A stretch of 64,000 nucleotides of DNA from contig NZ_JACOPX010000025.1 of NCBI RefSeq assembly GCF_015461835.1, forward strand, positions 1 through 64,000, written 5' to 3'. Below the pieces are notes generated by a model, which saw nothing but the letters and a program-made list of their open reading frames with translations, ran no database searches and was not told the origin of the DNA. The DNA is from Pseudomonas neuropathica (GTDB taxonomy: Bacteria > Pseudomonadota > Gammaproteobacteria > Pseudomonadales > Pseudomonadaceae). Positions 33,460-42,541 of the stretch are shown in pieces. Each line of letters begins with the position of its first letter. Within the stretch, counting starts at the first letter, position 1. A program made the translations under genes and the position numbers.

Positions 33460-34461
33460 ATGTTCAACGGTAAATCGATTTTCATCTCCGGCGGCACAGG
33501 TTCGTTCGGGCGCAAATTCATCACGCGCCTGCTCGAGCAATACCAGCCCAAGCGCGTGGTGGTGTTCTCCCGTGACGAGTTGAAGCAGTACGAAATGCAG
33601 CAGACGTTCAACGCGCCGTGCATGCGTTATTTCATTGGTGACGTGCGTGACGCTGACCGTCTGCGTCAGGCCATGCGCGGCATCGACTACGTGGTGCATG
33701 CCGCTGCGTTGAAGCAAGTGCCGGCGGCGGAATACAACCCGACCGAATGCATCCGCACCAACGTCAACGGCGCGGAGAACATCATCGCCGCCGCCATTGA
33801 TAACGGCGTGAAAAAAGTTGTCGCGCTGTCCACCGACAAGGCGGCCAGCCCGATCAATCTGTACGGCGCAACCAAGTTGCTTTCGGACAAATTGTTCGTC
33901 GCCGCCAACAATATTGCCGGCGAGCAGGAAACCCGCTTTGCCGTGGTGCGCTACGGCAACGTGGCCGGTTCCCGTGGTTCGGTGGTGCCGTTCTTCAGCA
34001 AACTGATCGCCGATGGCGCACAGGAACTGCCGATCACTGACGAACGCATGACGCGGTTCTGGATCACCCTCGACCACGGCGTGCAATTCGTCCTCGACAG
34101 CTTTGCGCGGATGCACGGCGGTGAAGTGTTTGTGCCGAAGATTCCATCGATCCGCATTGTCGATCTGGCGCGCGGCATGGCTGAACACCTGCCGCACAAG
34201 AACGTCGGCATTCGTCCCGGCGAGAAGCTCCATGAATTGATGGTGCCGCTGGACGATGCGCGGATGACCCTCGAGTTCGAAGATCACTACACCATCCAGC
34301 CGTCGATTCGCTTTACCAGCGTCGATGTCGATTTTGCCGTCGACAAACTCGGCGAGCAGGGGCGTGCCGTGAGCGAGGATTTCGAGTACCGCTCCGACAC
34401 CAATCCGCATTTCCTTTCGGTCGGGCAGATCGCTGATCTGCACGCGAAGCTCTCGGCATGA
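33460..34461 (+). CDS. pseB: UDP-GlcNAc 4,6-dehydratase (inverting) PseB
   Basis: A 333-residue enzyme for the first step of pseudaminic acid synthesis: UDP-GlcNAc to UDP-2-acetamido-2,6-dideoxy-L-arabino-hexos-4-ulose. GGTGSFG at 11-17 binds NADP, and LSTDKAASPINLYGATK carries the family's Asp-Lys-Tyr-type active site. An AGGAA ribosome site precedes the ATG. It overlaps pseC by 4 bp. Confidence 0.95.
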   Translation: MFNGKSIFISGGTGSFGRKFITRLLEQYQPKRVVVFSRDELKQYEMQQTFNAPCMRYFIGDVRDADRLRQAMRGIDYVVHAAALKQVPAAEYNPTECIRTNVNGAENIIAAAIDNGVKKVVALSTDKAASPINLYGATKLLSDKLFVAANNIAGEQETRFAVVRYGNVAGSRGSVVPFFSKLIADGAQELPITDERMTRFWITLDHGVQFVLDSFARMHGGEVFVPKIPSIRIVDLARGMAEHLPHKNVGIRPGEKLHELMVPLDDARMTLEFEDHYTIQPSIRFTSVDVDFAVDKLGEQGRAVSEDFEYRSDTNPHFLSVGQIADLHAKLSA

Positions 34462-35615
34462 TTCCCTACGGTCGGCAGAGCCTCGATCAGGCAGACATCG
34501 ATGCCGTCGTCCAAGTGCTGCAGTCGGACTGGCTGACCCAAGGGCCGAGCATCGAGCGTTTCGAGCAGGCAATGGCCGAGCGTTGCCAGGCTGACTTCGC
34601 CGTCGCGGTGTGCAACGCCACGGCGGCGCTGCACATTGCCTGTCTGGCCGCAGGCCTGGGGCCGGGCGATCGGTTGTGGACAACACCAAACACCTTTCTT
34701 GCCTCGGCCAACTGTGGACGTTATTGCGGTGCCGAGGTTGATTTCGTCGACATCGATCCGCTGACCTGGAACCTTGATGCGTTCGCCCTCGAAGCGAAAC
34801 TCGATCAGGCCGAGCAGGACGGCACTTTGCCGAAGGTGCTGGTGGCGGTGGCGTTTTCCGGGCAGAGCTGTGACATGCGCAAGATTGCCGAACTGGCTGA
34901 GCGCTACAACTTCACCGTGATCGAAGATGCGTCTCACGCGGTCGGTGCCTCCTACGCCGGGCGGCCGGTTGGTTGCGGTGAGTTCGCAGCGATGACGGTG
35001 TTCAGCTTTCATCCGGTGAAAATCATCACCAGCGCCGAGGGCGGCATGGTGCTGACCAATCGGCCGCAACTGGCTGAGCGCTTGCAACGTCTGCGCAGCC
35101 ACGGCATGACCCGCGATGCGCAGCAGATGAGCGAACCGAGCCACGGCCCGTGGTACTACCAGCAGATTGAGCTGGGTTTCAATTACCGCATCACCGATCT
35201 GCAAGCCGCGCTGGGTTTGTCGCAACTGAGCAAACTCGACGACTTCATCGCCCGGCGCCGCGAGCTGGCCGCGCGTTACGCTCGCCTGCTGGCGTACCTG
35301 CCGGTTACGTTGCCCAGCCCTCAGCCTGAGGCGGAATCGGCTTGGCACCTGTATGTGATTCGGCTGCAGACCGACCGCATCGGCCTCAGTCATCGTCAAG
35401 TGTTTGAAGGCTTGCGTGCTGCCGGTGTTGGCGTGAATCTGCACTACATTCCTGTGCACCTGCAGCCGTACTATCGCGACCTGGGCTTCGCCGAGGGCGA
35501 TTTCCCCGAGGCCGAGCGTTATTACGCCGAGGCGATCAGCCTGCCGCTGTTTCCGCTATTGAGCGATGCACAGCAGGATTACGTGGTCGAGCAATTGCGT
35601 CGGCTGACCGAATAA
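34458..35615 (+). CDS. pseC: UDP-4-amino-4,6-dideoxy-N-acetyl-L-altrosamine transaminase PseC
   Basis: A 385-residue PLP aminotransferase of the DegT/DnrJ/EryC1 family that aminates the PseB product at C4. The PLP lysine is K188 in FSFHPVKIITSAEGG, and the opening MIPYGRQSLDQADIDAV is typical of PseC. Its ATG overlaps the pseB stop (ATGA). Confidence 0.95.
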   Translation: MIPYGRQSLDQADIDAVVQVLQSDWLTQGPSIERFEQAMAERCQADFAVAVCNATAALHIACLAAGLGPGDRLWTTPNTFLASANCGRYCGAEVDFVDIDPLTWNLDAFALEAKLDQAEQDGTLPKVLVAVAFSGQSCDMRKIAELAERYNFTVIEDASHAVGASYAGRPVGCGEFAAMTVFSFHPVKIITSAEGGMVLTNRPQLAERLQRLRSHGMTRDAQQMSEPSHGPWYYQQIELGFNYRITDLQAALGLSQLSKLDDFIARRRELAARYARLLAYLPVTLPSPQPEAESAWHLYVIRLQTDRIGLSHRQVFEGLRAAGVGVNLHYIPVHLQPYYRDLGFAEGDFPEAERYYAEAISLPLFPLLSDAQQDYVVEQLRRLTE

Positions 35616-35646
35616 TTGCCGCTGAGGCAAAGGATGAGTATCTGCA

Positions 35647-36267
35647 ATGCGTCATTTGAGTGAGCAGGAAAAGTTCTGGCAGGGCGACTTCGGCAACCAG
35701 TACGTCGCGCGCAATGTCGGTCAGCCGCTAGTGGCGGCGAACCTGGCGTTGTTTGCCAAAGCGCTGAGCCGGGCTGCAGGTATCGAGAGTCTGGTTGAGC
35801 TGGGCACCAATGCCGGCAACAATTTGCAGGCGTTGCATCAACTGCTCCCGCGTTGTGAACTGTTCGGCGTCGAGATCAATGAAAGCGCCTGTGCTCAAGC
35901 TCGGGCGTTGGACATTGCGCAGATCTGGCAAGGCTCGCTGTTCGATTTCCCGCGCGAGCGCCGCTACGACCTGACACTGAGTAAAGGCGTGCTGATTCAC
36001 TTGGCCCCGGAGCTGTTGCCGACCGCTTATGCGCAGTTGTACGAGTTGAGCCAGCGCTACATCCTGATCGCCGAGTATTACAATCCGGCACCGGTGGAGG
36101 TGTCCTATCGTGGCAACAGCGGCAAGCTGTTCAAGCGCGACTTTGCCGGTGAAATGCTCGATCGCTATGCCGATTTGCACTTGCTGGATTATGGTTTCGT
36201 CTATCACCGCGATCCGCAGTTTCCTGTGGACGACATCACTTGGTTCCTGTTGGAAAAGCGCCCTTGA
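35647..36267 (+). CDS. Pseudaminic acid biosynthesis-associated methylase
   Basis: A 206-residue SAM-dependent methyltransferase. LVELGTNAGNNLQAL near residue 47 is the SAM loop, followed by FGVEINESACAQA. The N-terminal QEKFWQGDFGNQY is characteristic of the methylase that recurs in pse clusters. The substrate is not established; it may modify a Pse derivative. Its 3' end overlaps the TTG start of pseF. Confidence 0.85.
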   Translation: MRHLSEQEKFWQGDFGNQYVARNVGQPLVAANLALFAKALSRAAGIESLVELGTNAGNNLQALHQLLPRCELFGVEINESACAQARALDIAQIWQGSLFDFPRERRYDLTLSKGVLIHLAPELLPTAYAQLYELSQRYILIAEYYNPAPVEVSYRGNSGKLFKRDFAGEMLDRYADLHLLDYGFVYHRDPQFPVDDITWFLLEKRP

Positions 36268-36959
36268 GCAACGTCGCAATCATCCCGGCCCGTGGCGGTA
36301 GCAAACGCATCCCGCGCAAGAACCTTGTGCCGTTCGACGGCGTGCCGATGATTGTCCGTTCGATCCGCACCGCGCTCGAGTCCGGCCTGTTCGACCTGGT
36401 GGTGGTCAGCACGGACGATGCCGAGATGGCCGAGATGGCGCGAGCGCACGGTGCACAGGTGCCGTTCATGCGTCCGGCGGCGCTGGCCGATGATTTCACC
36501 GGCACTGCTGCGGTTATCGTGCATGCGCTGGAGCAACTGCCATCCTTCGATTTCGCTTGCTGCATTTACGCTACGGCACCGCTGTTGCAGGTACGTTATC
36601 TACGTGAAGGCCTGGAGTTGCTGGAACGGCATGCAGACAAGTCGTTTGCGTTCTCCGTTTGCGATTTCGGCTTTCCGGTGCAACGGGCATTGACGCTGGA
36701 CGAGCAGGGCGCCTTGCGCGCGTTGTATCCCGAGTTCCGCAACACCCGCTCGCAGGACCTGCCCAAAGCTTTTCAGGATGCCGGTCAGTTTTATTGGGGC
36801 CGTCGTGAGGCGTGGTTGCGCGGCGAGGTGCTCTATTCCCCAGCCAGCCTGCCGGTGATTCTGCCCCGGCATCTGGTCCAGGACATCGATACCCCCGAAG
36901 ACTGGAAACGCGCCGAGTACCTTTACGCCGCGCTCAAGGCCGGCGGAGAACTGCAATGA
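36264..36959 (+). CDS. pseF: Pseudaminic acid cytidylyltransferase PseF
   Basis: A 231-residue enzyme that activates pseudaminic acid to CMP-Pse, the donor sugar. The IPARGGSKRIPRKN loop binds CTP. The TTG at 36264 (overlapping the upstream stop as TTGA) gives the usual family length. The pseG start overlaps its stop (ATGA). Confidence 0.93.
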   Translation: MSNVAIIPARGGSKRIPRKNLVPFDGVPMIVRSIRTALESGLFDLVVVSTDDAEMAEMARAHGAQVPFMRPAALADDFTGTAAVIVHALEQLPSFDFACCIYATAPLLQVRYLREGLELLERHADKSFAFSVCDFGFPVQRALTLDEQGALRALYPEFRNTRSQDLPKAFQDAGQFYWGRREAWLRGEVLYSPASLPVILPRHLVQDIDTPEDWKRAEYLYAALKAGGELQ

Positions 36960-38461
36960 GAGTGCTGATTCGCGCCGACGCCTCGCCGACCATCGGCAGC
37001 GGCCACATCGCCCGCTGTCTGCCGCTGGCGCGAGTGCTGCGCGCGCAGGGCAGTCATGTCGCCTTCGCCTGTCGACGGTTGCCGGGACATCGTCTGGAGG
37101 CATTGAGCGCCGAGGGTTTCGAAACGTTCGCGCTGCCTGATCGCTACGCCAATGAAGACCCACAGCAAGCCATCGAATCGATGCTGCCGTGGCAGGCCGA
37201 CATTGATGCGCTGGGCTCGCAGCTTGAAGGTCAGGCCGAGTTTGACTGGATCATCGTCGACCACTACGGCCTCGATCATCACTGGCAAACCGCAGCGCGG
37301 CGCTGGGCGCATCGAATTGCAGCGGTGGATGATCTTGCCACCCGGCGCTACAGCGTCGATTTGTTGCTCAATCAGAATCTTTCCGGCCTCAGTGAAAACT
37401 ATGCGCCGTTGCTGCCCGAGGGTTGTCGCACGTTGCTCGGGCCGCGTTATGCGCTGTTGCGCGAAGAATTCAACTGCCCTGCCATCGAGATCAAGCCCAA
37501 GGCGCGCCGGGTACTGGTGAACTTCGGCGGATTCGATGCCGCAATGCAAACCCACCACGCGATGCTGGCCCTGGCGGATTTCACCGAGCTGCAGGTGGAC
37601 TTCGTCGCTGGCGCCGATAATCCGGCGTGGGCGCAGATGCAGGCATTGGCCGAGACACGGCCGAACTGGCGTCTGCACAGTTTTGTCAGCGATTTCTACC
37701 AGCGCATGAGCGAAGCCGACCTGTTTGTCGGCGCCGGTGGCGGCACCAGTTGGGAGCGCGCAGCGTTGGGCTTGCCGACAATTTGCATTGCCGTGTCGAA
37801 CAACCAGCAGGCCAACGGCGAAGTCATGGCCGTAACGGGGGCACATGTTTTCATGGGCGCCCGTGAGCAGGTCAGTGTCGAGCAGTTGCGCGACGCCATC
37901 GGCTTCGTCGCCGACAATTATTATTTGCGACAGGGCTTGGCCGAGCGCTCGCGGCAACTGGTCGACGGACGCGGAGCGCTGCGCGTTGCTGCCGCTCTGG
38001 CCGGCGCAGTGCTCGCCATCCGTCCCGCCACGTTAGAGGATGCACGGCTGTTGTTCGATGGCCGCAATGCCGAACCGGTGCGGCGTTGGTCGCTGGCGAG
38101 CGCTGAAATCGACTGGTCGCAGCACGTCAACTGGCTGACCGCCAGTCTGCGTAATCCGCAGCGTTTACTGTTGATCGCCGAAGCCGATGACGGCCCGGTC
38201 GGTGTGTTGCGTTATGACCTGCGCGGGTTTGCTGCCGAAGTATCGATCTATCTGCTTGAGGGACGTTTCGGCCTGGGTTGGGGCAAGGCGCTGCTGACGC
38301 GGGGCGAAGCGTTCGTCATCCGCCACTGGCCGCAAGTGACCGCCATTACCGCTCAGGTACTGCCGGGCAATCGTGCCTCGTTGAATGTGTTTCATGACGC
38401 CGGATTCACTCAGAGTGCCTGTACGTTCACCCGTGTTTTGAAGGATCACCCCGATGACTAG
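36956..38461 (+). CDS. pseG: PseG-PseH fusion: UDP-sugar hydrolase plus GNAT N-acetyltransferase
   Basis: A 501-residue fusion. Residues 1 to about 345 are PseG, which removes UDP from the 2,4-diacetamido-trideoxy-altrose intermediate. It has GSGHIARC at 15-22, including the catalytic His of this family, and GAGGGTSWERAALGLP near 259. Residues from about 352 to 501 form a GNAT acetyltransferase (IRPATLEDARLLFDGRN, then GLGWGKALL as the acetyl-CoA loop) that fits PseH, which N-acetylates the C4 amine. No separate pseH is present, so the fusion completes the pathway. Confidence 0.9.
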   Translation: MRVLIRADASPTIGSGHIARCLPLARVLRAQGSHVAFACRRLPGHRLEALSAEGFETFALPDRYANEDPQQAIESMLPWQADIDALGSQLEGQAEFDWIIVDHYGLDHHWQTAARRWAHRIAAVDDLATRRYSVDLLLNQNLSGLSENYAPLLPEGCRTLLGPRYALLREEFNCPAIEIKPKARRVLVNFGGFDAAMQTHHAMLALADFTELQVDFVAGADNPAWAQMQALAETRPNWRLHSFVSDFYQRMSEADLFVGAGGGTSWERAALGLPTICIAVSNNQQANGEVMAVTGAHVFMGAREQVSVEQLRDAIGFVADNYYLRQGLAERSRQLVDGRGALRVAAALAGAVLAIRPATLEDARLLFDGRNAEPVRRWSLASAEIDWSQHVNWLTASLRNPQRLLLIAEADDGPVGVLRYDLRGFAAEVSIYLLEGRFGLGWGKALLTRGEAFVIRHWPQVTAITAQVLPGNRASLNVFHDAGFTQSACTFTRVLKDHPDD

Positions 38462-39506
38462 TTTCAAGATTGGTAACCGCTTGATCGGTGCCGATGCGCC
38501 GCCCTTCATCATCGCCGAGATGAGCGGCAACCATAACCAGTCGCTGGACGTGGCCCTGCAAATCGTCGACGCGGCGGCCAAGGCCGGGGCACATGCCTTG
38601 AAGCTGCAAACCTACACCGCCGAGACCATGACCCTGGATCTGGCTGAAGGCGAATTCTTCATCAAGGATCCGAACAGTCTGTGGGCGGGTACTTCGCTCT
38701 ACGATTTGTATGAAAAGGCCCATACGCCGTGGGAATGGCACGCGCCGATTTTCGCCCGGGCCAAAGAGCTGGGGCTGCTCGCGTTCTCGACGCCGTTCGA
38801 TGACACCGCAGTCGACTTTCTTGAAAGCCTTGATGTGCCGGCCTACAAGATTGCCAGTTTCGAAAACACTGACTTGCCGTTGATCCGTCGTGTGGCCGCC
38901 ACCGGCAAACCGCTGATCATCTCCACGGGCATGGCCAGCATCGCTGAACTGGATGAAACCGTGCGCGCCGCGCGTGAAGCCGGCTGCAAGGATCTGGTCT
39001 TGCTCAAATGCACCAGCACCTACCCGGCGACACCGCTCAACAGCAACGTGCGCACGATCCCGCATCTGCGCGAACTGTTCGGTTGCGAGGTGGGGCTGTC
39101 CGACCACTCGATGGGCGTAGGCGTGTCGGTGGCAGCGGTGGCGCTGGGGGCTACGGTGGTGGAGAAGCACTTCACCCTCGACCGTTCAGCGGGGGGCGTC
39201 GATGCCAGTTTCTCGCTGGAACCGGCGGAAATGGCCAGCCTGGTGGTGGAAACCGAGCGTGCCTGGCAAGCCATGGGCCAGGTGCATTACGGCGTCACAG
39301 AGGCGGAACGCAAGTCGCTGGTCTATCGCCGCTCGCTGTACGTCACTGCCGACATGGCCGCCGGTGACACCTTTAGCGGCGACAATCTGCGCGCCATTCG
39401 CCCCGGTCTCGGCTTGCCGCCCAAGCACGCCGAAGCCGTCCTCGGCCGCCGCGCGCGCTCGCCAATCAAGCGCGGCACGCCGCTGGACTGGTCGTTGGTC
39501 GAATAA
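38454..39506 (+). CDS. pseI: Pseudaminic acid synthase PseI
   Basis: A 350-residue NeuB-family enzyme condensing the six-carbon altrose intermediate with phosphoenolpyruvate to give pseudaminic acid. PPFIIAEMSGNHNQS at the N-terminus, GLSDHSMGVGVSVAAVALGA and the C-terminal SAF (antifreeze-like) domain from about residue 290 are present. The gene overlaps the pseG-H end by 8 bp and is the last of the continuous pse run. Confidence 0.95.
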   Translation: MTSFKIGNRLIGADAPPFIIAEMSGNHNQSLDVALQIVDAAAKAGAHALKLQTYTAETMTLDLAEGEFFIKDPNSLWAGTSLYDLYEKAHTPWEWHAPIFARAKELGLLAFSTPFDDTAVDFLESLDVPAYKIASFENTDLPLIRRVAATGKPLIISTGMASIAELDETVRAAREAGCKDLVLLKCTSTYPATPLNSNVRTIPHLRELFGCEVGLSDHSMGVGVSVAAVALGATVVEKHFTLDRSAGGVDASFSLEPAEMASLVVETERAWQAMGQVHYGVTEAERKSLVYRRSLYVTADMAAGDTFSGDNLRAIRPGLGLPPKHAEAVLGRRARSPIKRGTPLDWSLVE

Positions 39507-39732
39507 CCCGATCTGCACCGATTCGGCAAAATAGCGTGACCTGCGAGTCATAACGCGCATCTTCACTGTATTGTATTGATCGGGGAGATGGCGCCTGGCT
39601 CGTTTTCGATTCCAGTGATAGCCCTTTGCGCTCCCCGTGGCTGCCCTTTGTGGCGGCCGTTTTCTGTTTGTCGGCGCCCCTCGAAATCCTTGCGAGCGGT
39701 GGTCTTGGGCTGTTTTTTATTGGGAAGCCGTA

Positions 39733-40659
39733 ATGATTGGCATAAAAAGCATTGCGAGCTACGTTCCTGTAGCCGGCGTGGACAATTACGCACAAGGTGC
39801 AAAATTCGAGAAGGATGAAGAATTCATCCTTGGCAAGATCGGTTCGGCATTCCTGCCGCGCAAAGACGCTGAACAAGAAACCTCCGACCTGTGCGTGGAA
39901 GCGGCCAATGCGCTGTTTGCCAGCAACCCGGATCTGAAACGTGAATCGATCGACGCGTTGATCGTCGTCACCCAGAACGGTGACGAAGAAGGCCTGCCGC
40001 ACACGGCTGCAATCGTGCAGGACAAACTCGGTCTACCGACCAACGTGGCGGCCTTCGACATTTCCCTGGGCTGCTCCGGTTATGTCTACGGCATCTACGC
40101 GATCAAGGGCTTCATGGAAGCCGCCGGCTTGAAGAACGGCCTGCTGATCACCGCTGATCCGTATTCGAAGATTGTCGATCCGGAAGACCGCAACACCACC
40201 ATGCTGTTTGGCGATGCCGCAACCGCTACGTGGATGGGTGAAGATCCGACCTGGGCGCTGGGCAAGGCCAAGTTCGGCACCGACGGCTCCGGCGCACCGC
40301 ACTTGAAAGTGACCGATGGCGTGTTCTTCATGAACGGTCGTCAGGTCTTCAACTTTGCGCTGCTCAAAGTCCCGGCACACTTGCACGAACTGCTCGACGA
40401 TTCCGGTCTGAAAGCCGATGACATCGATGCCTTCTGCATTCACCAGGGCAGTGCGGCGATTGTCGATGCCGTGGCGCGGCGCTTCGAAGGCGAGCCGGAG
40501 AAGTTCATCAAGGACATGGTCGAGACCGGCAATACCGTGTCGTCGAGCATTCCGCTGCTACTGGAAAAACACGTCATCGATTCCGATTGGCAGCGTATTG
40601 CACTGAGCGGTTTTGGTGTCGGTCTGTCATGGGGCTCGGCGATCATCTATCGCCCTTGA
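39733..40659 (+). CDS. 3-oxoacyl-ACP synthase III-like protein of the flagellin glycosylation island
   Basis: A 308-residue thiolase-fold protein. The Cys-His-Asn triad is complete: C114 in SLGCSGYVYG, H237 in CIHQGS and N267 in ETGNTVSSS. KAS III-like genes recur in Pseudomonas flagellin glycosylation islands (orf3 of P. syringae pv. tabaci, orfC of P. aeruginosa a-type strains). It could supply an acyl group for an amino sugar, but no ACP or acyl-transfer gene lies beside it here. The ATG has GGGAAG upstream. A 226-bp gap separates it from pseI, and a strong terminator follows. Confidence 0.87.
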   Translation: MIGIKSIASYVPVAGVDNYAQGAKFEKDEEFILGKIGSAFLPRKDAEQETSDLCVEAANALFASNPDLKRESIDALIVVTQNGDEEGLPHTAAIVQDKLGLPTNVAAFDISLGCSGYVYGIYAIKGFMEAAGLKNGLLITADPYSKIVDPEDRNTTMLFGDAATATWMGEDPTWALGKAKFGTDGSGAPHLKVTDGVFFMNGRQVFNFALLKVPAHLHELLDDSGLKADDIDAFCIHQGSAAIVDAVARRFEGEPEKFIKDMVETGNTVSSSIPLLLEKHVIDSDWQRIALSGFGVGLSWGSAIIYRP

Positions 40660-40682
40660 GTCCGAGCAAAAACGGCGGATAC

Positions 40683-40722
40683 AAAAATAGCGTTCAAGGT
40701 TAACCTTGAACGCTATTTTTTT
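40683..40722. terminator. Strong bidirectional Rho-independent terminator after the KAS III gene
   Basis: A perfect 19-bp self-complementary stem (AAAAATAGCGTTCAAGG arm and its complement, centred at 40701/40702) is followed by seven T. It ends only 24 bp before the maf start. Confidence 0.85.
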
Positions 40723-40746
40723 GCCTGGAAGGGAGCGCGAGGCGCC

Positions 40747-42036
40747 ATGAGCGAGTTTTTTCAAGCCAATGCCGAGGTGTTGCAACGGCGTTGGCCGGCG
40801 CTGTTCGAGCGACTGATGGCGGAAGACAGTGCGGCCGTCCCTGCTCAACTGGTTGAGGGGCTAGGCTCGACGCTGAGTATCAACGGCATCCAGCTCACCA
40901 GTCGTCACGATCGCCTCCATGAAGCGCAGATTCAGGCGGCCAGCCTGCCGGACAAGGCGCAATTGCACGTCTATGGCACCGGTCTCGGTGATTTGCCCGG
41001 TGTGCTGCTTGAGCGGACGGGATTGCAACGCTTGTACGTGCACATCCTCAATGGCGCGCTGTTTGCGCTGGTGGTGCAACTGCTCGATCAGCGTCAGTGG
41101 CTGGAAGACCCGCGGGTCGAGTTGTTTTACGCTGCCGATCATCCGGACTTTTTCACGCCGTTTTTTGCCCTGCCTGCCGAGATGTTGCTGGCCGATGACT
41201 ACAACGCGAAGATTCGCGATCGGCTGGTCAATGAAGTCCATTTGAGTTTTAACAATCGCGAATTCGACGCGCAGTCGCCGTTCATTCAACAGCGCTTGCA
41301 GGACTGCTTGCCGGTGCTGCTTGGTGATGACGATGTGGCGCAGTTGTTTGGTACCTGCACCGATCGCGAGATCTACGTGATCGCTACCGGGCCGACTCTG
41401 GAAGGGCACTTTGAACGATTGGCAGCGCTCCGGAATCAGGCTCAGCGCCCGCTGTTCATCTGTGTCGACACGGCGTATCGGCCGTTGATTGAGCACGGGA
41501 TCGTCCCCGATCTGGTGGTGACCATTGATCAGCGTATCAGCTTCCGTCATTTGCCGTTCGAGGCGTCTGACGGTATCGCGCTGGTGTATTTGCCCATGAG
41601 CGATCCCGAAGTTCTGCGGGCCTGGAAGGGCAAGCGCTATGGCGGTTACTCGGCCAGTCCGGTGTACGCCGGGTTGCGTGAACAATATCCGCGCGCACTG
41701 CTGCACGTCGGCGGCAGCGTGATCCATCCGGCGGTCGATCTGGCGGTGCAAATGGGCGCGTCTCGCATCACGCTATTTGGCGCCGATTTCGCCTTCCCGA
41801 TGAACAGGACTCACGCGGGCTGGAGCGATGGCGATCTGGGGCCGGGTGTGAATCAGGCGCGGCACTGGGTGCGCGATGGGCAGGGTCAGCGAGTCAGTAC
41901 CCAGCTCAACTTCCGCGGTTACCTGTGTGTGCTGGAACGTTACATCGCTGCGCATCCGCACGTTGAGTTCTTCAACAGCAGCAGGGCGGGTGCGCTGATC
42001 GCCGGGACGCAATTCAATCAGGAGTTTGTGCAATGA
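40747..42036 (+). CDS. Motility-associated factor (Maf) glycosyltransferase family protein
   Basis: A 429-residue protein of the Maf/DUF115 family, enzymes that transfer nonulosonic acids such as pseudaminic acid to flagellin Ser/Thr. The central MAF_flag10 region (about 195-360) carries YVIATGPTLEGH, PLFICVDTAYRPLIEHGIVPDLVVTID and ITLFGADFAFP. It sits between the pse genes and fliC, consistent with transfer of Pse to the flagellin made next door. It lies 24 bp after a strong terminator, so its own promoter must overlap that region, or it depends on read-through. Confidence 0.9.
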   Translation: MSEFFQANAEVLQRRWPALFERLMAEDSAAVPAQLVEGLGSTLSINGIQLTSRHDRLHEAQIQAASLPDKAQLHVYGTGLGDLPGVLLERTGLQRLYVHILNGALFALVVQLLDQRQWLEDPRVELFYAADHPDFFTPFFALPAEMLLADDYNAKIRDRLVNEVHLSFNNREFDAQSPFIQQRLQDCLPVLLGDDDVAQLFGTCTDREIYVIATGPTLEGHFERLAALRNQAQRPLFICVDTAYRPLIEHGIVPDLVVTIDQRISFRHLPFEASDGIALVYLPMSDPEVLRAWKGKRYGGYSASPVYAGLREQYPRALLHVGGSVIHPAVDLAVQMGASRITLFGADFAFPMNRTHAGWSDGDLGPGVNQARHWVRDGQGQRVSTQLNFRGYLCVLERYIAAHPHVEFFNSSRAGALIAGTQFNQEFVQ

Positions 42037-42299
42037 CGGCGATGAAAAAGTGCATCGGTGAATGCCGTCAGTGTGCCGGTCTGTTTCGGCTGGGGCGGGA
42101 TGTCGAGGCAGCGCTGGGCATGGTTGATGTTTTCGAAGATGCACAGCAGTTGCTGCTCTCGGGGTCTGCGGATGTCCAGCAAATGTGGGCGCAGGTGCTC
42201 GCGCAAATGCTCGATTGTCAGGAGCGCCAGGACTGGTTGGGGCTGGCTGATTATATGGAGTACGAATTGATCGAGTTGCTGGAAAGTGTTCCGGTCTGA
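42033..42299 (+). CDS. Small hypothetical protein downstream of maf
   Basis: An 88-residue protein overlapping the maf stop by 4 bp, with GGAG nine bases before its ATG. The N-terminus has a C-x3-C-x2-C cluster (KKCIGECRQCAG). The rest is acidic and helical (VEAALGMVDVFEDAQQLL). The coupling to maf and the position before fliC suggest a glycosylation- or filament-related role; no family is recognised. Confidence 0.65.
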   Translation: MTAMKKCIGECRQCAGLFRLGRDVEAALGMVDVFEDAQQLLLSGSADVQQMWAQVLAQMLDCQERQDWLGLADYMEYELIELLESVPV

Positions 42300-42433
42300 G
42301 CAGGCCGACAGCACTGGCCCGCAGGTTTGCGCCGCAGTCGGTTTTATGACGTCATTTTATCGCGGCTGACGTACTGCTAAGTCTTTGTTTTCTCGGGGGT
42401 GGCAGGGTGATGGCAAATTTTTTTCAAAAAGCC

Positions 42434-42461
42434 CTCAAGCAACCTGCAAACCCGACGATAA
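42434..42461 (+). promoter_or_regulatory. FliA (sigma-28)-type promoter of fliC
   Basis: TCAA at 42435-42438 is followed after exactly 15 bases by GACGATAA at 42454-42461, matching TAAA-N15-GCCGATAA closely. Transcription would start near 42468, giving a leader of about 74 bases with GAGGAA before the fliC ATG. Confidence 0.75.
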
Positions 42462-42541
42462 CTATTACGAAGGTTCTCTAGGCCATACCCGGCGGTTGCC
42501 AGGGCCGGAAGCCGCAGTACCCAACCAACGAGGAATTCGTC

